A stretch of DNA of 64,000 nt from Pseudomonadota bacterium (GTDB lineage: Bacteria; Pseudomonadota; Gammaproteobacteria; Burkholderiales; SG8-39). The notes below the pieces were generated by a model that had not been told where the DNA came from, searched no databases, and saw only the letters and a list, made by a program, of their open reading frames with translations. Shown here in pieces: positions 25,817 through 33,687 of this stretch (within the stretch, counting starts at the first letter, position 1; every line of letters begins with the position of its first letter). The translations under genes and the position numbers were made by a program. The stretch is taken from contig CANGMI010000007.1 in NCBI GenBank assembly GCA_947455195.1, positions 355,252 through 419,251 of the forward strand. Direction: 5' to 3'.

Positions 25817-27457
25817 TCAGAACCCGACGGCGAGACTGTCGCGACGTGCGTCGGAGGCTGCCAGGTAACCATCATCGATGCGGCGGATGATCTGCGAGCA
25901 GCCGAAGTCCATGTAGCCCGGCGGCAGTTCGACAACCTTGTGGCCACGCGCCGCGAGGTCCTCGAGCGTGTTGCCGGGGAACCGCTCGAAGTTCACCTCC
26001 ATGCCCTGCACGATGCGGAATCGCGGACCATCGATGGCCGCTTGCGGGCCCTGGCCGTAATCGGCCATGCGAACCATGAGCTGGGTATGGCCTTGAGCCT
26101 GAATGGTGCCCCCCATGAGTCCGAGGGTCATCACCGGCTGCCCATCGCGGGTGACAAAGCCCGGAATGATCGTGTGGTAAGGGCGCTTGCCGGGAGCCAC
26201 CTGGTTCGGGTGGCCGAGTACGCGCGAGAAGCCGTTGCCGCGATTCTGCAGGCTGATGCCGGTGCCCGGGATGACGATGCCCGAACCGAAGCCGGCAAAG
26301 TTCGACTGGATCATCGACACCATCATGCCGTCGGCATCGGCTGCCGTGAGGTACACCGTGCCACCCCGGGGCGGTGTGCCATGACCGAAATCCTGTGCGC
26401 GGGTACGGTCGATGAGCGCGGCGCGTGCGGCGAGGTAGCCCGGGTCGAGCAGGTCGCGCGAGAGCGTCTGCATGTCGCGCGGATCACCGACATGGGCCGC
26501 TGCATCCGCCAGGCCGAGCTTGATGGCCTCGATCTGCAGATGCACGCTGTCGGCCGAGTCGACGGCGAGGCTTGCCATGTCGAAGTGAGCAAGGATGCCC
26601 AGCGCGATGAGGCACACGATGCCCTGCGTGTTGGGCGGAATCTCGTGCATGCGATAGCCGCGGTAATCCATGTGGATCGGGGTGATCCAGTCGTTCTTGT
26701 GCGCGGCCAGATCCGCGGTCGTCATCGCGCCGCCATTCTCGCTGGCATGGCGCGCGATGGCCTCGGCCAGTTCGCCCCGGTAGAAGGCTTCGGTCTGCGT
26801 CTCGGCAATCAATCGCAGCGTCTTCGCCTGCTCCGGGTGACGGAAGAGTTCTCCTGTTTCCGGCGCCCGCCCGCCCGGCATGAAGGCCGCCGAAAAACCG
26901 GGCTGAACCTTCAGTTCGTCGATCTGGCTTGCCCAGCGGCTGGCGATGAAGGGCGAGACATGAAATCCACGCTCGGCATACTCGATGGCAGGCTCGAACA
27001 GCCTGGCAAACGGCAGTCGGCCGAAACGACGCGACAGGTCAATCCACGCCGAGACGGCACCGGGTACCGTCACGGCGTTCCAGCCGCGCATCGGCATGGT
27101 CTTGCTGTCGGGCGCGACCTTGTCGAAATACTCGGGTGTCCAGGCGGCTGGCGCGCGGCCCGAGGCGTTGAGTCCGTGCAGTGCCTTGCCATCCCAGAGG
27201 ATCGCGAACGCGTCACTGCCGATGCCGTTCGAGATCGGTTCGACCACGGTGAGGCAGATGGCGGTCGCCAGTGCGGCATCGACCGCGTTGCCGCCCGAGA
27301 GCAGCGTGCGCAAGCCCGCTTGCGCAGCCAGCGGTTGCGAGGTCGAGACCACGTTGCGCGCGAGCGTGGGCCGACGCAGCGTCAGGTAAGGGTTCTCCCA
27401 ATCAGGACCCGATCGGGCCGATGGGCTGGCATCTGTGGGCGTGGCTTGCGTGGACAT
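25817..27457 (-). CDS. Gamma-glutamyltransferase family protein (cytoplasmic YwrD-like type)
   Basis: This 546-residue Ntn-hydrolase of the GGT family has no signal peptide. It contains [45 protein letters not shown] and the autoprocessing site region [32 protein letters not shown], where the Thr of GGTVYL is the expected nucleophile of the small subunit. Substrates may be glutathione or other gamma-glutamyl compounds. The ATG at 27457 is used rather than an in-frame TTG at 27490. It diverges from the ThDP enzyme across a region with an 8-bp inverted repeat. Confidence 0.92.
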   Translation of the reverse strand: MSTQATPTDASPSARSGPDWENPYLTLRRPTLARNVVSTSQPLAAQAGLRTLLSGGNAVDAALATAICLTVVEPISNGIGSDAFAILWDGKALHGLNASGRAPAAWTPEYFDKVAPDSKTMPMRGWNAVTVPGAVSAWIDLSRRFGRLPFARLFEPAIEYAERGFHVSPFIASRWASQIDELKVQPGFSAAFMPGGRAPETGELFRHPEQAKTLRLIAETQTEAFYRGELAEAIARHASENGGAMTTADLAAHKNDWITPIHMDYRGYRMHEIPPNTQGIVCLIALGILAHFDMASLAVDSADSVHLQIEAIKLGLADAAAHVGDPRDMQTLSRDLLDPGYLAARAALIDRTRAQDFGHGTPPRGGTVYLTAADADGMMVSMIQSNFAGFGSGIVIPGTGISLQNRGNGFSRVLGHPNQVAPGKRPYHTIIPGFVTRDGQPVMTLGLMGGTIQAQGHTQLMVRMADYGQGPQAAIDGPRFRIVQGMEVNFERFPGNTLEDLAARGHKVVELPPGYMDFGCSQIIRRIDDGYLAASDARRDSLAVGF

Positions 27458-27501
27458 GCGCGGAGTTTCCCTGGAAGTGGTCGCGGGCAAGGTGACCGCC
27501 G

Positions 27502-27507
27502 ACTATA
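27502..27507 (-). promoter_or_regulatory. Candidate -10 box (TATAGT) for the GGT-family gene
   Basis: The minus strand reads TATAGT 45 nt upstream of the ATG at 27457. The -35 position (17-bp spacer) has only a GC-rich hexamer that touches the 27530-27549 inverted repeat, suggesting activator control. Confidence 0.4.
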
Positions 27508-27529
27508 GCAGCAGCGGCTGCGCACCGCC

Positions 27530-27549
27530 GGCACTGCTGCGGCAGTGCC
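27530..27549. promoter_or_regulatory. Inverted repeat between divergent GGT and ThDP genes, candidate operator
   Basis: A perfect 8-bp inverted repeat (GGCACTGC / GCAGTGCC) around 4 bp sits between the candidate -10 boxes of the two divergent genes and covers or touches both -35 regions. A single dimeric regulator bound here could control both genes. It could also form a hairpin in a transcript, but the divergent layout favours an operator. Confidence 0.5.
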
Positions 27550-27561
27550 CGACACTTGGGC

Positions 27562-27567
27562 TATATT
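27562..27567 (+). promoter_or_regulatory. Candidate -10 box (TATATT) for the ThDP-enzyme gene
   Basis: TATATT lies 46 nt before the ATG at 27613. No recognisable -35 box is present at 17 bp; that position falls in the 27530-27549 inverted repeat. Confidence 0.4.
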
Positions 27568-27612
27568 GCCGGCTCGCCCGCCTTGGGGGCTACCTGTTTC
27601 CGGAGAAATCAC

Positions 27613-29301
27613 ATGAGCGCAGCCGAGCCCCGTACTGGCGGGCAGATCCTGGTCGATTGCCTGCAGATCCATGGTGTCGATACGGCTTTCTGCGTACCGG
27701 GTGAGAGCTATCTGGCGGTGCTCGACGCGCTCTACGACGTACGCGATGCCCTGCGACTCATCGTGGCGCGGCAGGATGGTGGCGCAGCCTACATGGCGGA
27801 AGCCTACGGCAAGGCAAGTGGCCGCCCGGGTATCTGCTTCGTCACCCGCGGGCCGGGTGCCACCAACGCGAGCATTGCGGTACACACCGCGCAGCAGGAT
27901 TCGACACCGATGATTCTCTTCGTCGGTCAGGTCGGCGGTGACTTTGTCGAGCGCGAAGCCTTTCAGGAGATCGATTATCGGCGCATGTATGGCCCGATGT
28001 CGAAGTGGGTGGCGAGCATCGATCGGGCCGATCGCATTCCCGAATTCGTGAGTCGGGCCTTTCACCTGGCGACCTCGGGCCGCCCGGGTCCCGTCGTGCT
28101 GGCTTTGCCCGAGGACATGCTCACCACGACTGCAACCGTGGCGCAGACCCGCCCGTACCAGACCGTGCAGGCAGCACCCCTTGCGGCCGACATCGAGCAC
28201 CTGCGCACGATGATTGCGGCCGCGGAGCGGCCCATCCTGCTCCTGGGGGGCAGTGTCTGGAGCACGACGGCCTGTGCCGACATTCGTGCCTTCGCCGAGG
28301 GCTGTCAGCTGCCGGTGGCAACCGCGTTGCGACATCAGGATCTTTTCGACAACCATCACTCGCAGTATGTCGGTGACGCCGGTATCGGCCCCAACCCCAG
28401 GCTCGCCGCGCGCATCCGCGCAGCCGACCTGGTGATTGCCGCCGGCACCCGGCTCGACGAGATGACGACGCAGGCCTACACCCTCCTCGAGGCTCCGGTG
28501 CCGCGCCAGCGTCTTGTTCATGTGCACGCCGCCGCTGAAGAGCTGGGCCGGGTGTACCAGGCCGACCTGCTGATCCATGCGGGCGTCGGGGCTTTTGCTG
28601 CGGCGGTGAGCGGGCTTCGTGTCGACGCGAGTCAGCGTGCCGGCTGGCTGGCCGAGGCGCGCGCCGAGTACGAGGCCTGGCAGCAACCGCAACCGATCCC
28701 CGGGGCCGTGCAGATGCAGGACATCGTCTGCCAGTTGCGCGAGCATGTGCCGGCCGACACGCTCATCTGCACCGGCGCCGGGAACTTCTCGGGCTTTGTC
28801 CAGCGCTACTGGCGCTTTTCGAGCTGGCGCTCGCAGGTGGCACCCTTCAACGGCTCGATGGGCTACGGTACGCCGGCCGGCATTGGCGCGCAGTGTGCCT
28901 ACCCCGATCGGCTGGTGATCTCCTTCAATGGCGACGGCGACTACCTCATGAATGGCCAGGAAATCGCCACCGCCGTTCAGTACGACCTGCCCATCATCTA
29001 CATCGTCGTCAACAACGGCATGTACGGCACCATCCGCATGCATCAGGAGCGCGAATACCCCACGCGGGTTCATGGCACCGCGCTTCGCAACCCGGATTTT
29101 GCCGCGCTGGCTCGGGCCTACGGGGCCGAAGGGTATCTGGTGGAGCGCACCGAGCAGTTCATGCCCGCCTTCGAGGCTGCACGCATGTCACGGCGCACCG
29201 CGCTCATCGAGTGTCGCATCGATCCACAGGCCATCACGACGGCAACGACCATGGATGCCATTCGCACCCGGGCGCTGGCGGCGCAACCGAAGACTCGGTA
29301 G
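27613..29301 (+). CDS. Thiamine diphosphate-dependent enzyme (acetolactate synthase-like large subunit)
   Basis: This 562-residue protein has the three-domain ThDP layout. The N-terminal PYR domain has FCVPGESYLAVLDAL and GRPGICFVTRGPGATNASIAVHTAQQDSTPMILFVGQV. The central domain has PILLLGGSVW. The C-terminal PP domain binds Mg-ThDP through GDGDYLMNGQEIATAVQYDLPIIYIVVNNGMYG. The glutamate that normally activates the cofactor (as in RHEQGAA of acetolactate synthase) aligns with Asp55, in ARQDGGAAYMAEAYGK. Relatives include acetolactate synthase, sulfoacetaldehyde acetyltransferase and oxalyl-CoA decarboxylase; no small regulatory subunit is adjacent. CGGAGA precedes the ATG. The reaction is not resolved. 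Confidence 0.88.
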   Translation: MSAAEPRTGGQILVDCLQIHGVDTAFCVPGESYLAVLDALYDVRDALRLIVARQDGGAAYMAEAYGKASGRPGICFVTRGPGATNASIAVHTAQQDSTPMILFVGQVGGDFVEREAFQEIDYRRMYGPMSKWVASIDRADRIPEFVSRAFHLATSGRPGPVVLALPEDMLTTTATVAQTRPYQTVQAAPLAADIEHLRTMIAAAERPILLLGGSVWSTTACADIRAFAEGCQLPVATALRHQDLFDNHHSQYVGDAGIGPNPRLAARIRAADLVIAAGTRLDEMTTQAYTLLEAPVPRQRLVHVHAAAEELGRVYQADLLIHAGVGAFAAAVSGLRVDASQRAGWLAEARAEYEAWQQPQPIPGAVQMQDIVCQLREHVPADTLICTGAGNFSGFVQRYWRFSSWRSQVAPFNGSMGYGTPAGIGAQCAYPDRLVISFNGDGDYLMNGQEIATAVQYDLPIIYIVVNNGMYGTIRMHQEREYPTRVHGTALRNPDFAALARAYGAEGYLVERTEQFMPAFEAARMSRRTALIECRIDPQAITTATTMDAIRTRALAAQPKTR

Positions 29302-29308
29302 CCGTCGG

Positions 29309-29331
29309 GCAGGCCTTCGAGGGCGGCCTGC
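29309..29331. terminator. Hairpin between convergent ThDP-enzyme and gltL genes
   Basis: A 7-bp perfect stem (GCAGGCC / GGCCTGC) with a 9-nt loop fills most of the 30-nt gap between two convergent stops. It may serve as a bidirectional transcription end, although no T-run follows on either side. Confidence 0.4.
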
Positions 29332-30072
29332 TCAGTGCTGCAGGATCTTCGACAGGAAGGTCTGTGCCCGGACACTGCGCGCCGTCGGGTCATCGAAGAA
29401 CGCATCCTTGGTGACGTCCTCCACGATGGCGCCGTGATCCATGAAGATGACCCGGTTGGCGACGCGTCGGGCGAACCCCATCTCGTGCGTGACGCAGAGC
29501 ATGGTCATGCCCTCCTGCGCCAGCGTGCTCATGACATCGAGAACCTCGACGATCATCTCGGGGTCGAGCGCCGAGGTGGGTTCATCAAAGAGCATCGCAA
29601 TCGGATCCATCGACAGCGCGCGCGCGATCGCGACCCGCTGCTGCTGACCGCCCGACAGTTGGGCCGGAAACTTCGTGGCCTGATCGCGCAGGCCGACACG
29701 CTGGAGGAGCGCGAGGCTGCGTTCGCTCGCCGCATCGCGACTGCGTCCGAGCACCCTCACCTGGGCAAGGTTGAGGTTGTCCAGGACCGACAGGTGCGGA
29801 AAGAGCTCGAAATGCTGGAAGACCATCCCGACCCGGGCCCGCAGGCGCGCGAGATCGGTGTTCGGGTCGCCCACCGAGACGCCATCGACCCGGATCGTGC
29901 CTTGCTGGAAGGGCTCGAGGGCATTGATGCACTTGATGAGGGTCGATTTGCCCGAGCCCGAGGGGCCGCAGATCACCACGACCTCGCCGCGCTCGATGGC
30001 GGTGGTGCAGGCGTCGAGCACCTTGAACGTGCCGTACCATTTGCTGACGGCATCGAGGCTGATCATGGTCAT
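29332..30072 (-). CDS. gltL: Polar amino acid ABC transporter ATP-binding protein (GltL type)
   Basis: This 246-residue ATPase of the PAAT family has Walker [16 protein letters not shown], the Q-loop [19 protein letters not shown], signature [17 protein letters not shown], Walker [24 protein letters not shown] and the switch His in [22 protein letters not shown]. It pairs with the two permeases immediately upstream (4-nt overlap with gltK) and the binding protein gene. The set would import glutamate, aspartate or a related acidic amino acid. Confidence 0.93.
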   Translation of the reverse strand: MTMISLDAVSKWYGTFKVLDACTTAIERGEVVVICGPSGSGKSTLIKCINALEPFQQGTIRVDGVSVGDPNTDLARLRARVGMVFQHFELFPHLSVLDNLNLAQVRVLGRSRDAASERSLALLQRVGLRDQATKFPAQLSGGQQQRVAIARALSMDPIAMLFDEPTSALDPEMIVEVLDVMSTLAQEGMTMLCVTHEMGFARRVANRVIFMDHGAIVEDVTKDAFFDDPTARSVRAQTFLSKILQH

Positions 30073-30773
30073 CGTGCGGTCTCCGGATGCCGGCCGATCG
30101 AGTGGGTGCGCTGCCAGCGCCGCACCAGTGCCGAGGCGGCCGAGCAGAGCACGAGGTAGACCAGAGCGACGAAGAGGTACATCTCCACCACGCGGCCATC
30201 GCGCTGCGCGATCTTGCCGGCTGCGCCGACGAAATCCGTGACGTTCAGCAGGGAGACCAGTGACACATCCTGAAAGAGGATGATGGCCTGGGTGAGGAGT
30301 ACCGGCAGCATGTTGCGAAAGGCCTGCGGCAGGATCACGTGGACGAGAACCTGGATCCGATCAAGACCGAGGGCGCGGGCCGCCGACTGCTGGCCGGCGC
30401 CCACGCTGACGATGCCGGCCCGCACGATCTCGCAGAAATAGGCGGCCTCGAAGAGGATGAAGGTGACGTAGGCCGAGCGCTCGGCACCCACCCGGGGCGG
30501 GCTCCCGGCGCCGGTGACCCACTGCAGACCGAGAGGCACCAGAAAGTAGAACCAGAAGATCACCAGCAGCAGCGGCACCGAGCGCATGAGGTTCACGTAG
30601 CCCGCCGCGACGCCTGCCACGACCGGATGCGATGACAGACGCGCCAGCGCGAGGATCGTGCCGAGCGCGATGCCACCCAGCGCCGCCACGCAGGTGAGTT
30701 GCACGGTGTATTGCAGTCCCTGTGCGAGCCAGGGCAGGGCACGGGTAATGACCTCGAGGTCGAGTCCGTTCAA
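30069..30773 (-). CDS. gltK: Polar amino acid ABC transporter permease (GltK type)
   Basis: This 234-residue inner-membrane permease has the PAAT signature: [48 protein letters not shown], and the EAA-loop-like [46 protein letters not shown]. Gene order and 4-nt overlaps on both sides (gltJ and gltL) show one operon. Confidence 0.92.
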   Translation of the reverse strand: MNGLDLEVITRALPWLAQGLQYTVQLTCVAALGGIALGTILALARLSSHPVVAGVAAGYVNLMRSVPLLLVIFWFYFLVPLGLQWVTGAGSPPRVGAERSAYVTFILFEAAYFCEIVRAGIVSVGAGQQSAARALGLDRIQVLVHVILPQAFRNMLPVLLTQAIILFQDVSLVSLLNVTDFVGAAGKIAQRDGRVVEMYLFVALVYLVLCSAASALVRRWQRTHSIGRHPETAR

Positions 30774-31504
30774 TGGGCACTCCGTGCCGTGCCTGCCACG
30801 CCCGGTACCGCGATGCGTCGTTCGATGAATCGCATGGCGCGATTGGCTGCCAGCGCGATGACCATGTACGCCAGGGTTGCCGCAGCAAACGCCTCGAAGT
30901 AGCGGAAGGTGATCTCACCCATTTCGCGGGTGCGAAAGAACAGTTCGGCCAGACCGATCGAGTAGGCCACAGCCGTGTTCTTCACCAGATTCATCAGTTC
31001 GGAGGTGAGCGGCGGCATGATGACGCGGAAGGTGACGGGTAGCAGCACATGGCGGTAGCACTGCGCCTCGCTCAAACCCATGGCACGCGCTGCCTGACGC
31101 TGGCCGCGCCCGAGCGACTCGATGCCGGCACGAACCTGCTCTGCGATGCGGGCCGACGTGAAAAGACCGAGACACGACGTCGCTGCCAGAAACTGGACAA
31201 CTGACGGGTCTGCCTCGATCACCCAGCGCTTCAGGGGCGCACACAGTTCCGGCAGCACGAAGTACCACAGGAAGAACTGGACGATGAGCGGGATGTTGCG
31301 GAACAGTTCGACGTAGATGATCGCGGCACGGGCGGCCGCCCGCGAGGCGCCGGTTCGGGCGATGCCGATGCCAGTGCCGGCTGCGAGCGCGATGACCCAG
31401 GCACAGGCCGCGCAGGCGAGCGTCCAGCCAAGGCCTGACGCCAGCATCTCCCACCAGGCCGCATCGCCCTCGGGCATGGTCTCGAGGAAGATCTGCCAGT
31501 TCAT
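30770..31504 (-). CDS. gltJ: Polar amino acid ABC transporter permease (GltJ type)
   Basis: This 244-residue permease resembles GltJ: YVELFRNIPLIVQFFLWYFVLPEL and the coupling loop ESLGRGQRQAARAMGLSEAQCYRHVLLPVTFRVIMPPLTSELMNLVKNTAVAYSIGLAELFF. It starts 18 nt after the binding protein stop and overlaps gltK by 4 nt. It forms a heterodimeric channel with GltK. Confidence 0.92.
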   Translation of the reverse strand: MNWQIFLETMPEGDAAWWEMLASGLGWTLACAACAWVIALAAGTGIGIARTGASRAAARAAIIYVELFRNIPLIVQFFLWYFVLPELCAPLKRWVIEADPSVVQFLAATSCLGLFTSARIAEQVRAGIESLGRGQRQAARAMGLSEAQCYRHVLLPVTFRVIMPPLTSELMNLVKNTAVAYSIGLAELFFRTREMGEITFRYFEAFAAATLAYMVIALAANRAMRFIERRIAVPGVAGTARSAH

Positions 31505-31522
31505 GCGTGCGACTCGGTCGCG

Positions 31523-32449
31523 CTAGATGCCGCGATCGTTCGGGCTCCGGATCGCCTCGGCGAGTTCCTTCGACATCGGAAACTCGAGATTGATGCTGCG
31601 AGGGGGAATGGGGCTGGTGAACCAGCGCGCGTAGAGCCGGGCGACCTCGCCTGACCGCATCAGCGACGCGAGCGTGTCATCGACCAGCTTCTTGAACGCG
31701 GGGTCATCCTTTCGGATCATGATGCCGTAGGGCTCGGTGCGCAGGACCTCGTCGAGGAATCGGTAGTCTTTCGCATTGCGCGAGTTGGCGACCAGTCCGG
31801 CGATGAGGATGTCATCCATCACGAAGGCGGCGGCACGGTCATTCTCGAGCAACAGGAACGATTCGGCATGATCCTTGCCGTAAATCTCTCGAAAGTCGAT
31901 GCCCTTGGCTTTCTCGTGGGCACGCAGCAGTTGAACCGATGTGGTGCCGGAGGTGGTCGCTACCGGTTTGCCGTTGAGGTCGGCAAGACTCTGGATGGCA
32001 GAGGACTTCTTCACCACGACCTTGACGTTCGTCACGAAGGTCGTGAGGCCGAAGGCCACCTGGCGCTGGCGTTCGATCGAGTTGGTGGTCGAGCCGCACT
32101 CGAGGTCTACCGTGCCGTTCTGCAACAAGGGGATGCGGTTGGAGGAGGTCACTGCCTGCATCTGGACCTTGAGCGCGGGCATCTTGAGCGTGTCCTTCAC
32201 TGCCTCGACAATGCGAAGGCACAGCTCGACCGAGTAGCCCACAGGCGCCTGGCGGTCATCCAGGTAGGAGAACGGAATCGACGAGTCACGATGTCCCACC
32301 ACGATGGTGCCGGCCTCGCGAACTTTCTTCAGCGTGCCGCCGAGGTCTTGCGCCAGCGCGCACGAGAAGCTGGCTGCGAGCGCACCGACCAGGCCCGTCA
32401 GTCCGAGGGCTCGGGCGAGTGCAGTGATGGAGTCAGGTCGAATCATCAT
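31523..32449 (-). CDS. gltI: Glutamate/aspartate ABC transporter substrate-binding protein (GltI type)
   Basis: This 308-residue periplasmic binding protein has a signal peptide ending around SFSCALAQ. The mature part contains LKKVREAGTIVVGHRDSSIPFSYLDDRQAPVGYSVELC, RIPLLQNGTVDLECGSTTNS, SLADLNGKPVATTSGTTSVQLL and the hinge LLENDRAAAFVMDDILIAGL, all typical of the GltI/AatJ group. Either of two adjacent ATGs (32449, 32446) could start it. It is the first gene of gltIJKL and diverges from a Bug receptor gene across a symmetrically placed inverted repeat. Confidence 0.92.
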   Translation of the reverse strand: MMIRPDSITALARALGLTGLVGALAASFSCALAQDLGGTLKKVREAGTIVVGHRDSSIPFSYLDDRQAPVGYSVELCLRIVEAVKDTLKMPALKVQMQAVTSSNRIPLLQNGTVDLECGSTTNSIERQRQVAFGLTTFVTNVKVVVKKSSAIQSLADLNGKPVATTSGTTSVQLLRAHEKAKGIDFREIYGKDHAESFLLLENDRAAAFVMDDILIAGLVANSRNAKDYRFLDEVLRTEPYGIMIRKDDPAFKKLVDDTLASLMRSGEVARLYARWFTSPIPPRSINLEFPMSKELAEAIRSPNDRGI

Positions 32450-32483
32450 GGCGGGCGCGCTGGCAGTTGTGAGGTGTGGCAAC

Positions 32484-32517
32484 GATGTTGACGCCGCAGG
32501 CCGATGCCGTCAACATC
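32484..32517. promoter_or_regulatory. Inverted repeat midway between divergent gltI and Bug receptor genes
   Basis: Perfect 10-bp arms (GATGTTGACG / CGTCAACATC) are separated by 14 bp. The dyad axis lies almost exactly midway between the two divergent start codons (about 50 bp from each). The arm spacing puts their centres about 24 bp apart, so a protein dimer or tetramer could bind both arms on similar faces of the helix. This fits an operator shared by two solute uptake systems. Confidence 0.55.
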
Positions 32518-32549
32518 AAACGGACGGCACCGTCCATGAGGCACGTGTC

Positions 32550-33590
32550 ATGAACAGGAAACGCATGGTGAACTTCGCTCACGGCAGTGTCTTGCGGATT
32601 GCGCGTGGTGGTTGGGTCGCTTGCCTTGCACTGCTCGCGCTCGCGGTCGGTCCTGTCCCGAAGGCTGCCTTCGCGCAGACCGATGCAAGCTGGCCATCGC
32701 GCCCGATCCGGTTCATCGTGCCTTACCCGCCTGCCGGCCCTACGGACCTGATGGCGCGCATTCTTGCGCCGCGGATGCAGCAGGCGCTGGGTGTCACGGT
32801 CATCGTGGACAACCGCGCTGGTGCGGCAGGCAATATCGGTACTGACATGGTGGCGAAGTCAGCGCCTGATGGGTACACCCTTCTCCTGGCCGCCAGCGGA
32901 CCGATGGCCGTCAATCCGACCCTCATGCGCTCGACCCCCTACAACCCTTTGCGCGATCTCGCACCGGTCGTGCAGATTTCGGCCTTTCCGCTGGTTCTTG
33001 AAGTGCCAGTCGCCGCTTCTCCAAAGACGGTACGTGAATTCGTCACCTGGGTGAAGGCACGGCCACCGGGGTCGGTGTCGTACGGCTCGGCCGGCAATGG
33101 CACACCCCAGCATCTGGCCGGGGCGCTCTTCGATACGGTGGCAGGGACCACCCTGCAGCATGTGCCTTACAAGGGAGCCGGGCCCGCGCTCAGCGACTTG
33201 ATGGGTGGCCAGATATCGGCCATGTTCGATATCGTGGGCAGTTCGGTCGGGCATATTCGTGGTGGCAAGCTGCGTGCCCTTGCCGTGACCGGTCAGCAGC
33301 GCTCGCAGGCGCTGCCGAGCGTGCCAACCATGGCAGAGGCCGGGTTTGCGGGCGTCGAAATCCAGGCATGGCACGGCATTGCGGTGGCAGCGGCCACGCC
33401 GCCGGCGGTAGTCGCCAGACTCAACGCCGTCTTGGTGAAGATCTTCGAGGATGCCGAGGTGCGTGCGCGCTGGGCCGAGATCGGTTCTGATGTGGTGGCG
33501 GGTACGCCGGCCCAGTTTGGCGCGCTGATTCGGACCGAGTCGACACGCCTGGGCAAGCTTGTGCACGATATCGGCGCAACCGAGGATTGA
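32550..33590 (+). CDS. Bug-family tripartite tricarboxylate transporter receptor
   Basis: This 346-residue periplasmic receptor has a signal peptide (WVACLALLALAVGPVPKAAFAQ), then WPSRPIRFIVPYPPAGPTDLMARILAPRMQQALGVTVIVDNRAGAAGNIGTDMVAKSAPDGYTLL and HVPYKGAGPALSDLMGGQISAMFD. An alternative ATG at 32565 has AGGA close upstream and would shorten the n-region by five residues. No TctA or TctB gene is adjacent, so it is an orphan receptor. The ligand is unknown; relatives bind di- and tricarboxylates, amino acids or aromatic acids. Confidence 0.92.
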   Translation: MNRKRMVNFAHGSVLRIARGGWVACLALLALAVGPVPKAAFAQTDASWPSRPIRFIVPYPPAGPTDLMARILAPRMQQALGVTVIVDNRAGAAGNIGTDMVAKSAPDGYTLLLAASGPMAVNPTLMRSTPYNPLRDLAPVVQISAFPLVLEVPVAASPKTVREFVTWVKARPPGSVSYGSAGNGTPQHLAGALFDTVAGTTLQHVPYKGAGPALSDLMGGQISAMFDIVGSSVGHIRGGKLRALAVTGQQRSQALPSVPTMAEAGFAGVEIQAWHGIAVAAATPPAVVARLNAVLVKIFEDAEVRARWAEIGSDVVAGTPAQFGALIRTESTRLGKLVHDIGATED

Positions 33591-33606
33591 AATGGCGAAC
33601 GGCCTG

Positions 33607-33628
33607 GTAGCCCATGGGCATGGGCTGC
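33607..33628. terminator. Hairpin between convergent Bug receptor and uvrA genes
   Basis: A near-perfect palindrome (AGCCCATG / CATGGGCT around 2 bp, extended by a T-G and a G-C pair) lies 17 nt after the Bug receptor stop in a 97-bp convergent gap. It could end transcripts from either side; no T-run is present. Confidence 0.4.
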
Positions 33629-33687
33629 TCGTGACTGCCAGGCGCTCGTCGCGGAAGCCTGCCCGTGGCGCGCCGCGAGTGTCCGGG

